The position numbers were made by a program, and so were the translations under genes. A model generated the notes under the pieces. That model was not told where the DNA came from. It saw only the letters and a list, made by a program, of their open reading frames with translations, and did not search any database. This document shows, in pieces, positions 48,501-60,334 of a stretch of 64,000 bases of DNA (its first letter is position 1; every line of letters begins with the position of its first letter). The DNA is taken from assembly GCA_013399875.1 (NCBI GenBank), contig VXAZ01006395.1, positions 16,892 to 80,891 on the forward strand. Direction: 5' to 3'. Source of the stretch: Gymnorhina tibicen. Taxonomy: Eukaryota > Chordata > Aves > Passeriformes > Artamidae.

Positions 48501-51500
48501 CCTCTGGGGTTTTTTTTTAATAAACAAATCTTAAAAAAACTGAGTTAAAAAACTGGTTTGTTCCTCAGAATTGAGACCTATTTTGCCAAAAATTGTGAGA
48601 ATTCAGACTGCAGATAGCAGCTTTTTGCATATGCAGCTGAACAGATGAATGGGATATACTGAGTGTGTAACTAATGAAGCAGAATAACCTTTGGGTTTTG
48701 GTAAATGGTTTTGTTTGTTTGAACAAATTATTTGGACTTTGAAATGAAGGGTTTTCAGACCGGCTCTCTGAAAAGCTCTTTACACGTTAGAAGTTCAAAG
48801 AGCACACTTGATATTTTGACAAGGTGCTCTGTAGTTTCACAGTGCTGCTTTTTACTACTTTTCAGCATGAACATTTATTGAAGTTTTGCAAGTAAACATT
48901 TGGCAAGCACCTTGTACATATTTCCTGAAGCTGAGATCATCTGGTGTTTTCATGTGTTTCTCCAGTTGCAAGAGATGTCATGGGAATCAGTACATACCCT
49001 TTAAAATGTTTTAAAGCTGTTCTATTTTAAAGACACTGGAAGTCCAGTTAGTTTTCCTTCTGCAAAGAAGACTATTTTGTTCATCTCTAAGGATAATGAC
49101 TGGGTTACAAAGTAGAGCAGCGTTTTCTGTGAAGTATATGGGAGGCTATCACGTATTCGTTTTGGGGGTTTAGGATTGCATAATTTAAAAAATGGTGATT
49201 CTCTTTTCTGTAGGAATAGATTTGGCTTTTATTGAAAATGGCTACATTTATCATACAGAATATGACACGTCAGACAGAATTTTGACAGATTCCATTCAGA
49301 GAGCAGGTTGGTATTTTAAGAATTCAGTAATTTACCAAAGAGTAGTATTGTAGCTTTTTCATTTTGCTGTAAGACTGCTATAGTGATGAATTAATAATTT
49401 TAATGTTCCATTTAGTACATGTTGGTTGTGTTCTCAAGAACAAAGAATTAACTGAATACACATCTTTTAAATACAAAGGAAATATACTTGGTCTACTTGG
49501 GAAGATAAACTTTATCAGCATCCAGTGATGTCAATTAGATTCCACAGTTGCTTTCAATTCAAAGTTTTTGTCTACCCATTGATACCTGATTGTTCTGTGT
49601 TCCTTTTATCTCACTAAGTCTTGTTGTTGGTTAATGTTTCTCATCAGAAGCTTTTGAGTAAGTTGATGGCATAGAGACTGATCTGCCAACAGAGTTTCTT
49701 ATATTAGACTGGATCTCAGTCAAACTTATGTGGTAGCACACAGACTGGGTCAATGGGATTTCTTTTCTACAACAGGTTGTGCTCTTTAGACAGACTACAG
49801 TAAAGAAAACTACAAAGACCTTTAATTTCCTAGGAAGAGCTAACATAATCCTAAATGCCTTCAGGATTTTGACCACTCATTCTTTTAAGTTTATGTACAA
49901 GCCAGCTTAGACGACTAGCAGGAATAAGGGTTTTAAACACTTCCTTGCACCAGTTTAGCTGCAGGACAGAAAGTAACACTTCTAAATTCCTGTTGGAATT
50001 ATGATTGTGGTAGTCATGATGGTTTTATGTAGAACTTGTCCTGCTAAACATATCACAGATCTAAAAAAAAAAAAGACACTTCACAGCCAGTAAGAACTTC
50101 TAATGGTCTAGTAAAAGCTAAATGAAAGTTGAGAATGATTGTTCTCATTTGGTTACCTTGTTTTGTCTGTACTGTGGGAAAGGAGAAGGTGATTGGTGCC
50201 TGTAGGCTACAAAGGAAAATTGTGGCCTTGTCTGTACAGTCATGTAGGGAAACAAAGGCAGGTAATTCATAAACATTGAAATCTGGAGGGGTCAGTGGTG
50301 AGGAGAAGAGGAGGAAGATTGGGAAATTATAAACTCTTCTATAGGTTAGTCTTCAAGTCCAGTGCTAAATATTAGAAGTGAAGAAGAGGTTATGGGCTGA
50401 AAGCCTGACTGTTCCCTGCATTGCAACAGTGTCTAAGTGCATGAGAATTCCCAAGTATACTTCCTTTGACAGCTGGATAGATTAACTCATTAAAACACTA
50501 TTCTGTGTGTACTGTCAAATACCGGTTTGAGAATAATCATTTGTGTATTCATGTCCTTGTTGAGGATATTTCTATAGAATTTTTCAGAATGGTTATAGTA
50601 AAAAATAAATACTGTGTGGTAATTTATCAACCTTGATATAATTATATTGTGTATCTGCTGTTTTAATAGGTGACAATATTCTAGCTGTCCTAAAATACCT
50701 AGCAACATCAGAAAAGTTGGCTAAATCTTTTGAGTATCGACATGGAAATGTTGTGTTCTTTGATGTACTTGGTTTATTTGTCCTGGCTTATCCTGCTCGT
50801 GTTGGCACAATTATGAACTATATTACAGCAGCAATTGCTTTTTTTTATTTAAGCAAAAAAGTACTACAGCCAAAACCCAGAGGTAAGTCTTAAGTTGTTT
50901 TTGTTGGGTTTTTTTAAGTTACATTACTCTTTAGCAAGTAGCAATTACTAGATGAAAAAGTGTAGGTGAAAAAGTGTTCAGGCCATTACGGCATCTCTTC
51001 AGCTGAACTTCAGAAATAAACTTTAGGTGTGCAGCATGCCGTAGGAGTTGCTTTGTGTTTAAATCTCTCATCTGAATATTTATGATGCTGAAAGAATATG
51101 ATAGATCTAGATGTCTAGCATTTATGAGTCATGATTTTGTCTCATCATTTCATGAAGATTAAAATTAAATCTTTTAAAGATCTAGGTATTGAAAAAAATT
51201 GCCTAGTATCCGTATAATTTTTTTATTTTGCTAATTCAGATGAGGTGTCAGAATCATGTTTAATACCTGTCTATAGACAGGGCCAGGTAAGAAGACAAAA
51301 AATGGGGAAAATGACAGCAAAGCTTAATAGAGAGTGTAAACCAACTTAAATCTTCTAATTAGACCTTTTTAGTATGTGTAGGAACATGCCTGTTAAAAAA
51401 CCTTAAGAAAACACACTGATCTCTTCCTGAAAATCCAGAAAACATTTTTGGAGTAAGAAAATGTTACAAGAAAAACAACTCAAATTTTTTGTTGTTGGGG

Positions 51501-54500
51501 TTTTTTTGGGGGGCTTTGGGGAGGGGTTTTTTTGTGGTTTGTTTGGTTTGGTGGGGTTTTTTTGCAGAGGGGGTTGTTTTTGTTTTTGTTTGAGGTTTTT
51601 GTTGTTGTTTTTGTTGTGGTTTTTGTTGAGCTTTTTTGTATACTTAAAAATGGATCTGTGACTCCACCGGTTCCCTAGTAAAGTTTTTGCTATCACAAAA
51701 ACTGTAGTCTGCAAAATACACCAGTATTTTGGGAATAAACCTTGCAGTGGGGATGTGTGCAAATTGACATGCAAAGAAATAGGCTAAGTGCTGTAAACCA
51801 TGCTGTTAAGATGTCTTCACAGAGGACCCCTTTATTTTGGTCATTAAAGTAGTTATATTGTGAGGTAATTAAAATTTTGATGATAGTCTGCAGTAGAATA
51901 CAGAAGTGTTGAATGAAACTATTTTTCTTCTTCATAGCTGTTCATAACCTGAAGAAGTTATTTACTGCATTCAGCTTAACCCTGACGAGCTGGGTGTGCA
52001 CAGCGGTGGCAGTCCTTATGGTGGCAGTGTTTGTCTCCATCATTGGACGGGCTCTTTCTTGGTACACCCATTTCTATGTTTCTGTGTCTCTCTATGGCAC
52101 TGCAGCTGCAGCTAAGCTCATTCTTGTGCACATGCTAGCCAAGAAGTTCTTCTACAAGGTAGGCAAGACTTTGTTGTTATTGTTGAAGAGCGATGAGGCG
52201 TTTAATCTATGGAAGACCTACCTTTTGAGCTGATTAAAAAAATTGCAAAAAGTTTTCAGTATTTAAAATGTCACTGTAAAAAATTGCTTCATCTGAACAT
52301 AAGGGATTGTTCTGCTAAATCAGATATGTAAGAGCTATGTGATTTAAGGCAGCCTTGACCTTTAAGAGCTGCTTCAGAAAAAAGGCAGGAGCCTTTGTGA
52401 TTTAGGTCACAACAGCCCCAGGCAGTGCCACAGGCTGGGGCAGAGTGGCTGCAAAGCTGCCCACAGGAAAAGGACCTGGGGGTGCTGGTGACAGCAGCTG
52501 AACATGAGCCAGGGTGTGCCCAGGTGGCCAAGAAGGCCAATGGCATCCTGGCCTGTACCAGCAACAGTGTGGCCAGCAGGACCAGGGCAGGGATTGTCCC
52601 CCTGTACTCGGCACTGGTGAGGCCACACCTCAAATCCTGTGTTCAGTTCTGGGCCCCTCAGTACAAGAAAGGCATTGAGGTGCTGGAGTGAGACCAGAGA
52701 AGGGCAGTGGAGCTGGGGAAGGGTCTGGAGCACAAGTCCTGTGACGAGCAGCTGAGGGAGCTGAGGTTGTTTAGCCTGGAGAAGAGGAGGCTCAGGGGGA
52801 CCTTGTCATTCCCTACAACTCCCTGAAAGGAGGATGTAGCCAGGTGGGTCTTCTCCCAGGCCACCAGGGACAGGACAAGAGGAAATGGCCTCAAGTTATG
52901 CCACGGAAGGTTCAGGTTAGATATTAAGAGAGATTTCTTAATGGAAAGGCTTATCAAGCTCTGAAACAGACTGCCCAGGGAAGGGGTTGGGTCGCCATCC
53001 CAGGAGGAGTTTAGAAGATGTCTAGATGTGGCACTTACGGACATGGTTTACCAATGGCCTTGGCAGTGCAAGGCTTAGGTTGGACTCAAATGATTTCAAA
53101 GGTATTTTCCAACTTAAACAATTATGTGATTATTCTGATTTATAGTTGTTCTGACCACAGCTGGAGATGGAACAGAGCTCTTGGTTGTCTGTGTTCTTCT
53201 CTGCAATAGGTAAAAGTCATTCAGGCCCCTGCAAGGCTCAGTGAGGATTTGGTGTGTGTTACTTTTCTGTTGTTGTCATTTGTCATGATTACTGTCTGTC
53301 TACCTGTTTTGCTTAGGATTCTTTTTCATGGACTAACCAATGTGATTTAACTTGTGTAATAATTTCATAATTATAAATTATAACAATCCCATACGGTTTT
53401 GTGTTAAATACAAATGGTCTTCAGGTATCTGATAGATTATACTCTTCCAGTGCAGAAGTTGACTACTCAGGCCTGCTAGTCTGAGGTTTTAGGTACAGTA
53501 ATACTTAGTCATTCAGCTTGCTGTTACTTACCTTCTTGGCCTTTTGCGTGGGTTTTGGACAAGGGAATTTAGGAAGCCTTAGCTGACAGCCAAATACAAG
53601 TGTTTGAAAAAGTTTTAAGAACTTTGTGACATTTGATTGTATGAAAAGTTCTGAGAGCATCCATCATGTCTTTCTCTGGGAGGGGGGTTTTTAAAAATTC
53701 TTTGGGGAAGGGGAGTGTTAACTGGTATATGTGTGTTACCAAATACATGTATTTGGTGCTGTCCCTTTGTGGAAAAGATGAGCCGTTTTTAAAATGGACG
53801 CAATGTTACCGTTGTCCAGTCTTCTGGATAAGCTGGCAGGTAGCTTTCATTAGCTGTTAAAACATTTCATGCTCTGGATCTACTTCATGCCTACTGATTG
53901 CCTAATCATCAGATCAGCCATCTCAAAATCAGAAGTGTAGCATGCTGTAGCTTGCTCCACAGAGTACAGTTAGTGTTGTTTCTGTAACTTTCATTTTACG
54001 TAAAAGTTGCATAAAAATTTTGGAAGCCAGTCTCTTCCTTGGCTATCAGAGGCAGTACCTACTCGTGGCTCAACAGCTTGTGAGTTGATAAGCTTTATGT
54101 GTTGAAATAGGTTTGGCAACTTGTACCTTTCTTCACTCTCCTCCTTTTTTTTTCTTCTCAGCCCAAAACTGAAGTAGGTGCTTTCTGATAACAGTTGTTC
54201 ATGCAAGCAGTCCTTCTTGCTACCAGCAGGATTTGCAGTTAGGAATCTTGCACTGCAAACACTGCAGCATTGCTCATGTNAATTTCTTCTTTTTTTTTTT
54301 TCTCTGAAACATGTCTGGTGTTATCTCACCTATGAGGTCTTTTATTCAAAACAACATATTTTAATAAGCAGACTTCTTAAGTGACAGTTTGTGGCATGAC
54401 CTATAAAGGCACCAGTATAATAGTTGTGCACTAATAACAGTGCTTGTGTAAGAAGTTGTTAGCTGCTGCTGTTCAAAAACAAGCTTACATTCTCAGGAGG

Positions 54501-57500
54501 TACAGATAACTTTTTCACACATAAGTATTATGTAATTTATGCTATGTTACATTTTTTTGAAAAGGCCCTCTTTGTCTGAAACACCAGCCTTCTGTTTTCT
54601 TCTGTATTGTCATTTATACATTCCCTTCCTCCTTTTGACCCAGCCTATGTAATCTCTTTTCCAAGTTATGTCAGCAGATTTAGAAAAATAATAAAAAAAT
54701 ATACTGTCATGGATAATTCTATATGGTAAAAGAATGGTGAGATTTTGCTTGTCAAAATTGTTTTGCCCAAGGAGAACAATTGTATACAAGGAATAAGGAT
54801 TTTTCTATGTGTTCTCATGAGATGGGATCTATGGAATGTGCACAGTAATTAAACATATTTGCTTCTTTTTGTTGCAGAATATGAATGAGCAGTACCTGGG
54901 AGATGTTTTTTTTGATGCCTCATTGATGATTTGGTCAATAGCATTGGCTGCGATGACTCGGATGGGCCTTTGTTCAGCATTCATTTGTACGTTGTGGGTA
55001 GCATTTCCTTTACTCACTAAGCTGATGATCCACAAGGAATTCAGCCAAAAAGGTATGGGTTTTGAGGGGCAGAAATGGTATTTCAAAACTTCTACTCGCA
55101 CTCTTATTTAAGCAAAAGAAATTGTGAACACTGACTTTGAGTAGTCAAATTAACTAAGTCACATTTTTGTAATGAAAAAAAGTGTTCCTGAACTAAAGAC
55201 AGTTTGAAAGTGTGAGGAGCTTTAAAAAAATACACCGAAAAACAACCCATGTTTCAGGCTAAAAGAACAGTATGTGGTATATTAATAAGTGATCAGAATT
55301 TTGAGGAACAGTAAACGTTCATAAAAAATACTGTAGTATTTAAAGAATGCTTTGGACAGAAAACCTGTTTAAATTTTTTCTGTAATACAAGATTAATTTT
55401 GTGGTGGTTTTGAAAGTTATACTAGTGTTGGCTATGCAAAATGAGACTCCTTTCCATATCCACATCAGGGATGAGGACGAGTATTGTGTATTGGGTCTTG
55501 CAGCAGTATTGTGGATATATCAGTAAAGCTGCGTGTTTATGTCCTTTCAAGCTTTTACTTCTTTTGTTTTTTTTCCTGTTCCCTATAGGTGCCACAATAA
55601 AGTTTATTGCAATGTACATGCTGGGGATGTTTGTTCCCTATCTGTATATGCTGTATGTTAGTTGGACTGTATTTGAAATGTTTACACCTGTCATGGGACG
55701 AAGTGGTTCAGAAATTCCACCAGATATGGTGTTGGCAGGATTTATTGTGATCTTCACTATGATCCTGTCTTCCTATTTTGTAAGTAGAATTTGTAAATGC
55801 TGTTTAAAACCCTTAAACTTTATCTAGAGTTTAGAATAAGAAGGGTTTTTTAATTAATACTAGAAGCTAGTGATAATTTGGCAATATCTTAAATGTTACA
55901 GGAAAGTTATAGGAAATGTGTCAAAGATGCCATGTTTTGTGTTAGTCAAAGAAAGGTCATTGAAGCAGGGCTTTTATTGCTCTATGATGATGTAGTAAAG
56001 ACTGATGTAAAATATGAAATGTAATGCTGAATTTTGAGGAGAGATTCATTTTAGGTGTAGTATATGACTGAACAACACATGTACAAACATCAAAAAGAAT
56101 ACTCAGGTTTGTGGTTTTTTTCCTGCTGCCATAGAACGTGGAAGGATTCTGGGGGTTTTTTTTGTTGGCAGATGTTTTAAAAACAGGAAAGTTTTGAAAG
56201 CTCCCGGAAGTACTCACTTTATTCCTTTTTTTTTTAAATAAATCAGCTTTTAAAATCTCAGTTTTAAATACTGAGATTAAAAAAAGTGTCTTGTATGAGG
56301 TGGTACTTGAAATTATGTCTTTTTAATGTACCTTCAGCTCCATAATTGAATTTTAGAGTTATACAAGTAGTGTCTTATATCGTGTTGCAGTTTTATAACT
56401 GGACTGTTTTTTTATTCTCTAGATTAACTTCATTTACCTTGTCAAAAGTACAAAAACGACGCTAGTAACTTTAACTACTGTGTTTGTAGTCACTCTGACT
56501 CTCGTTTGTAGTGGAATCTTCTTTCCTTACAGTTCTGATGCAGCTAATCCAAAGCCCAAGCGAGTCTTTCTCCAGGTAAGAAAAGCTTTGCATGTTGTAT
56601 TGCCTCTTTTGGTTGCAAGAGTGTTCGGTTTTTTTCAAGGCTTAATTCCCCCACCTCCTCCATCCCAGAAAGAAAGGGAATATTACTCTTTCTTGATTTA
56701 AAAGCTCTAATTATTCCTGGATTTGAAATGATTGCTGATGTTTCCCTTGTTCAATCTCAATGTTCAGCTCATTTGTGTCAGAAGAGCAGGGTGTTTTAGG
56801 GGGTTTTAAGTGGGCAAATTGTGTAAGCGATGGTAATTTAAAAAGTGAATATGGTCAGAGTAATCTTCTGATTGTGTTTTTATGGTATGTATCTTATGTG
56901 AGTAATTCTTGCGTTTGTATTCATGAATACTCAGATATGTGTTCAGTGCATACTGAAAATGCAGTAGACCTTAAGGATTCACATGGAGGATATTTCAGAA
57001 TCACCTCTAACTCTTGCAGACTCCAGAGGCTCCATCATCTTTCTGTGTTTATTTTTCTTCTAGCACACAAGCAGAAGATTTCATGATATAGATGGAAATG
57101 TGGTTAAAAGTGACTCTGGTATATGGATTAATGGGTTTGATTATAATGGAATATCTCACATAACTCCCCATGTGCCTGAAATCAATGACACCATTAGAAC
57201 TCCATGCGAGGAGCAGGCTCCCTTCTGTGGCCTTCCTTGGATTCTGCCAGTGCATTTCATGTTCCGGTTGGTGTGAACTCTGCTTTGCTTGAGCACTTTA
57301 CTGCAAAGTATAGTGGTAGTTTATGCAATTTCACTTACGGAAGGGAAGAAAAACTAAGGATAATCTTGGTCTAAAAGTAAATAATCCTTCCTCTTCAGAA
57401 GATGAACTTTGGCCTCAGAGTCTCTGCAAGAGATTTATGGGTCTGCTGCAGGAGCTGTAGAAGTTGATGTGTGGAAAATAGATGTAAGCACCAGTGGAGA

Positions 57501-60040
57501 AAAAGGTGAAGGGGGGCCTCCTCAAGGGCAGTTCCGAGTAGGAGGATTTATGTCTCCTCCTTCACCCGAGTTGACAGCAGAGGATGTCTAGAGTAGCAGG
57601 TCTCCACAGAAGAAAACCAGCTACTGTGGCTGTTTCTCACACCTTGAGAATCTTGTGAGCAAAAGTGTGGCTGTTTGAAGGTGAAAATACTCTCACTCAT
57701 TTGTTTTGTAAATTAAGGCAGATGAAGGTAATGAATGAATACACTGGTGACTGTTTTTCTGTTAATAGGCCCTTTAAATATTTGTCTGGCCAGAAGCTGA
57801 TTTTACCTGCCTTCTGCTAGAATCAACACCTTTTGAATATTTCATGTAGTAGCAGCACAGTCAGCTGTGCTATAGAGAAACTTCTTGTCTTCTGATGTTT
57901 AGTTAAGTCAGGGTGTTGCATTGAGAATAACTTGAAACTTTTTTTTTTCTCCACAGGAAGAACTGGTATCTTCCTGCTCCAGAAATTTTGCCAAGAAGCC
58001 CCATTCAGTTTAAGCTTCTGTCCAAGGAGCTGATGCCGAGGAACTCTGTGAGGTTAAGCTTTGAACTATCTGGTGAGTGACTGAAGCTTCTGGTTTATGA
58101 TTTGTGTTTATTTTTATGCCCATAATAAATCAGGCTTTGACGCCAGTACTGCAGGTTCCAGTGCCATTCCCAAGATAGTAAGCCTTGTAAGATTAGCGTG
58201 AATTAATTCAGTTTCCTAGCACACTAGAGGCTGTGAGTGCAATTCTTACTTCTGGGACTGATAACCTCATCTGTCTTGAGTAAGTCTTGATTGTTTTACA
58301 GCAGGTCCTTTCTAAAAGTGCATCTTGTAGCATTTTATATGTTAGTATATATAGGACTATATTATATTTATATTGTAAAACATCCTGTATTCCTCTGTTA
58401 CATCATCATCTCACTTATCCCGGTGCTTAGCACAAACTGAAGCATCTTCTGTAGAGAAGACATTTTTATCATGCTTTGGAAGACATGAATAGTAATACAT
58501 GGATGGCGTGCTGTTCTGTGGGAAAGCAGATGGTTATCCTGCCTCTCCTGTTGGTCATGTGGACACACATCTCTGTCCCCGCAGGCCCGAGCCACATGTC
58601 CCTGTATGTGCGGCCGCGCACGGGGTCGGCGCTGTCCCGCTGGTCCCTCGGGGACGGAATGCCGGTTGCCAGCCTGGGGGGAGACTACTTCGTGTTCTAC
58701 TCCCGCGGGCTGCACGCGGCTCCCTGGCGCTTCTGGGTGGAACTGACGGTGAGTGCCGCTGGAAACCTGGTGACGCCTCGGTCTGCCCTCCTCCCACCAT
58801 GGCTGCATTCCTGTGTGAAAAATCTCATAGTAAATAAAGCTTTGCTTTATTTGATAGATCTTAATTCTGGTATCCCTCTTTTAATATGTCAGCTTTATAG
58901 ATCAGCTCCCATGTATTTTCCATGAGTAGCCTGCTAACTTGACAAACAGCCAAGGGAAAAATATTTTTCTTGTCTCCATGATCTTTGGTCATAAGTTTGG
59001 ATTTCTCCCATCTTAACCTCACAGTTCTTGAAGTTTTATCTTTACTACTGTTATTTCAGAGTTGATTTTTATTAATATGAGTAGTTCCCTTTCCCTTTCT
59101 CTTCCCTTGTTTGCTTGGTTTTGGGAAATGACAGAGTCCTTGATGGAAAATTTGCCAGTCTTGAAGCTGAAGAGAGTTGTAAAAGCTTTGTTCTCGATAT
59201 TGTATTTTACATTATTTTCAGTTGTAAGCAAGGCTTCCAGCCTTGTTCTTTCAGTGAGATTTATGATCTGCCTCACCACCCTTCTAACTTGCAAAGAAAT
59301 AGCTTTTTGCAGATCTGTATGTTTTTACTATAGGATTAACAGTGTTTTATCCTTTGAGTAAATATTACAAGTGTCTTTGAAAGTTCTGCAAGTCCCTTAT
59401 TCCTTCCTGCACCAGGCAGTCTAAACACAAATAATCCTCAAAGAGTACTCGATAAGGCAGACTGGAGTCTCGAGCGTGACAAGCCTTGCGAGACTGATAG
59501 AGGCAAAGCTAGACAGCAAGGGCTGTGTATCCTTAGGATTTGCAGTAGAAGGATCAGTGTAAGTACTGTGCTGGAGTCCGTATCTTGATTTGGCAGCAAA
59601 ACAGACAGATACAAACATTGAAGTTGGGGCATGTGGAAGCTGTGTAACACATCAGGGACACTGAATATCTGTTTGCCAGTTCATTTCAAATTGAACTCAT
59701 CACGTAATCAGACTGATATGTTGAAGATAGGAAGTATTTTAACACAGAGGACAAAGAACTGCAGGATTAAGTTTGTTGCATAGATACTGTCTGTAGAAAA
59801 GTCCATCTGAATTGATCTCGTGTTGAAAAGTCATGAACAATTATAAAGACTGTGTTGTCCTTTTCTCACTTTCAGGCCCCAGAAAAGCATTCTGATGGAA
59901 TAGTCTCCCTCGCCATAGCAGCACATTACTTTTTTGGGGAAGATCAAAAGTCACCTCAACTCTATGCCTTACTGGAGAGGTTTCCAAACTGGACGTTTTC
60001 TTCTGGCTGGACCTGTACTTACGACCTTTTTGTCTTTTAA
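42296..60040 (+). CDS. ERMP1: ERMP1 (endoplasmic reticulum metallopeptidase 1, FXNA), 14 of 15 coding exons visible
   Basis: ERMP1 is an ER-membrane M28 family zinc metallopeptidase with a lumenal peptidase domain and multiple membrane helices. In rat (Fxna) it is needed for ovarian follicle organisation, and it has been linked to ER stress responses. Fourteen exons join in frame with GT-AG sites. They give 791 residues plus TAA, against 904 in human, so only the N-terminal exon is missing. Counting from the first full codon seen, likely zinc or catalytic residues are all present: His92 and Asp94 (NCHFDS), Asp104/105 (ASDDA), Glu138-Glu139 (GAEE), Glu165 (NLEA) and His241 (YHTEYD). The membrane region spans about residues 285-565. 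A lumenal C-terminal domain ends CTYDLFVF. No frameshift or premature stop was found. Confidence 0.97.
44730..44778 (+). mobile_element. CR1 tail remnant in ERMP1 intron 2
   Basis: TGAGGTCTCTTCCAACTCAG followed by AATATTCTGTGA is the CR1 3' end. Only about 50 bp can be supported. Confidence 0.6.
45979..46106 (+). CDS. ERMP1: ERMP1 exon 3, catalytic Asp and Glu residues
   Basis: This exon encodes residues 101-143. It carries [10 protein letters not shown] (bridging Asp) and [12 protein letters not shown], with Glu138 as general base and Glu139 as metal ligand. The acceptor is attttaag and the donor is TTGCAG/gtgaga (phase 0). Confidence 0.96.
46436..46541 (+). CDS. ERMP1: ERMP1 exon 4
   Basis: This exon encodes residues 144-178 and part of 179 ([11 protein letters not shown] to GGKELVFQT). 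[11 protein letters not shown] includes Glu165, the expected fourth metal-site acidic residue. The acceptor is cccatcaag and the donor is ACAG/gtatga. Confidence 0.96.
47423..47569 (+). CDS. ERMP1: ERMP1 exon 5
   Basis: This exon encodes residues 180-227 ([10 protein letters not shown] to [10 protein letters not shown]). The [17 protein letters not shown] block is typical of the M28 subfamily. The acceptor is tcttttgttag and the donor is CCAG/gtatgt. Confidence 0.96.
47970..48150 (+). repeat. G/T-rich low-complexity tract in ERMP1 intron 5
   Basis: The plus strand is almost devoid of A and C here. It consists of T and G runs (GGGTTTTGTTTGG, TTGTTGTTGTTGG, GGGGGATTTTGG). Long open frames across it are compositional artefacts rich in Gly/Phe/Leu/Cys or Lys/Asn/Gln/Pro. 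Confidence 0.85.
49214..49306 (+). CDS. ERMP1: ERMP1 exon 6, last zinc-ligand His
   Basis: This exon encodes residues 229-258 ([20 protein letters not shown] to SIQRA). His241 in YHTEYD is the expected final metal ligand. The acceptor is tttctgtag and the donor is AGCAG/gttggt. Confidence 0.96.
50670..50882 (+). CDS. ERMP1: ERMP1 exon 7, end of peptidase domain and first visible helices
   Basis: This exon encodes residues 260-329. It begins [16 protein letters not shown] and continues into [17 protein letters not shown] and [14 protein letters not shown], two membrane segments. The acceptor is tgttttaatag and the donor is CAGAG/gtaagt. Confidence 0.96.
51484..51640 (+). repeat. G/T-rich low-complexity tract in ERMP1 intron 7
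   Basis: The plus strand carries runs of G and T almost without A or C, for example TTTTTTTGGGGGGCTTTGGGG and GTTGTTGTTTTTGTTG. Several G-runs of 3 or more lie close together, so a G-quadruplex is conceivable. Confidence 0.85.
51938..52158 (+). CDS. ERMP1: ERMP1 exon 8, membrane segments
   Basis: This exon encodes residues 330-403. [18 protein letters not shown] and the [20 protein letters not shown] region are two helices. The acceptor is cttcttcatag and the donor is TACAAG/gtaggc (phase 0). Confidence 0.96.
52410..53138 (+). mobile_element. CR1 LINE 3' fragment in ERMP1 intron 8
   Basis: About 730 bp reads as CR1: GTGGCCAAGAAGGCCAATGG, then ACTGGTGAGGCCACACC and TTCAGTTCTGGGCCCCTCAG. GGGACAGGACAAGAGGAAAT follows, and the tail ends near ATTATGTGATTATTCTG. 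It is in the same orientation as ERMP1, GC-rich against its surroundings, and has no intact frame. Confidence 0.93.
54280..54280. other. Single-N assembly position
   Basis: One ambiguous base lies in ERMP1 intron 8 beside a poly-T run. It is probably an unresolved homopolymer or contig join. No duplicated flank is apparent. Confidence 0.7.
54878..55052 (+). CDS. ERMP1: ERMP1 exon 9
   Basis: This exon encodes residues 404-461 ([19 protein letters not shown] to HKEFSQK). It includes the [20 protein letters not shown] helix. The acceptor is ttgttgcag and the donor is AAAG/gtatgg (phase 1). Confidence 0.96.
55589..55779 (+). CDS. ERMP1: ERMP1 exon 10
   Basis: This exon encodes residues 462-525. 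It begins [20 protein letters not shown], then [17 protein letters not shown] and a further helix ending [16 protein letters not shown] is a strongly conserved ERMP1 stretch. The acceptor is ccctatag and the donor is TTTT/gtaagt (phase 0). Confidence 0.97.
56423..56575 (+). CDS. ERMP1: ERMP1 exon 11, last membrane segment
   Basis: This exon encodes residues 526-576 ([11 protein letters not shown] to PKPKRVFLQ). [17 protein letters not shown] is the final helix; the lumenal C-terminal domain follows. The acceptor is ttctctag and the donor is CTCCAG/gtaaga. Confidence 0.96.
57064..57266 (+). CDS. ERMP1: ERMP1 exon 12
   Basis: This exon encodes residues 577-643 and two bases of Arg644. [12 protein letters not shown] and [19 protein letters not shown], with [12 protein letters not shown], are typical of the C-terminal domain. 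The acceptor is tcttctag and the donor is TTCCG/gttggt (phase 2), a less usual donor that the frame requires. Confidence 0.94.
57957..58072 (+). CDS. ERMP1: ERMP1 exon 13
   Basis: This exon completes Arg644 and encodes 645-682 ([15 protein letters not shown] to RLSFELS). The acceptor is tttctccacag and the donor is ATCTG/gtgagt (phase 1). Confidence 0.95.
58585..58748 (+). CDS. ERMP1: ERMP1 exon 14, unusually GC-rich
   Basis: This exon encodes residues 683-737 ([14 protein letters not shown] to WRFWVELT). The acceptor is gtccccgcag and the donor is GACG/gtgagt (phase 0). The exon is dense in G, C and CpG, including GCGGCCGC at 58610-58617, while its neighbours are AT-rich. The protein sequence is ordinary for the family, so the bias is mainly synonymous. 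Confidence 0.95.
59876..60040 (+). CDS. ERMP1: ERMP1 last exon, coding part
   Basis: This exon encodes residues 738-791 and TAA at 60038-60040. It runs [20 protein letters not shown] to the terminal TCTYDLFVF, which matches the end of mammalian ERMP1. The acceptor is ctcactttcag. The 3'UTR follows in the same exon. Confidence 0.97.
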   Translation, partial: APEKHSDGIVSLAIAAHYFFGEDQKSPQLYALLERFPNWTFSSGWTCTYDLFVF

Positions 60041-60328
60041 TTTTGACAGCAATGCTGCAGGGCTGATAGGCTTGTCTCTGACACAGAATGCTCTTGTGGC
60101 AAGCACTTTCTAACAAGATGCCAGAGACTTCAGCAAGAATTTAAAATACTTCAGCAAATGGTGTTTCTTTGGCAGTTTTACTATTTAAAGACTACTGCTA
60201 TCTTGGGGATATAAGGATACTTTTCTGTCAACATGAATGCAGTTCACCTTGTCTCTTCCACTGAAGTGCCAGTTTGGCTAGTGGGTTTCTTAAGATGAAA
60301 ACTGCACTTGACGAGGTAATATTAGCAT

Positions 60329-60334
60329 AATAAA
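60329..60334 (+). terminator. ERMP1: Proximal candidate polyA signal of ERMP1
   Basis: AATAAA lies 289 bases after the stop codon and is followed by TGGTGGCAATTGTAATGG, a plausible G/U-containing downstream region. Confidence 0.5.

Noticed and set aside
51403..51774. 123-codon minus-strand frame rich in Lys, Asn and Pro
   Set aside because: It comes from the second G/T tract read in complement; it is compositional only.
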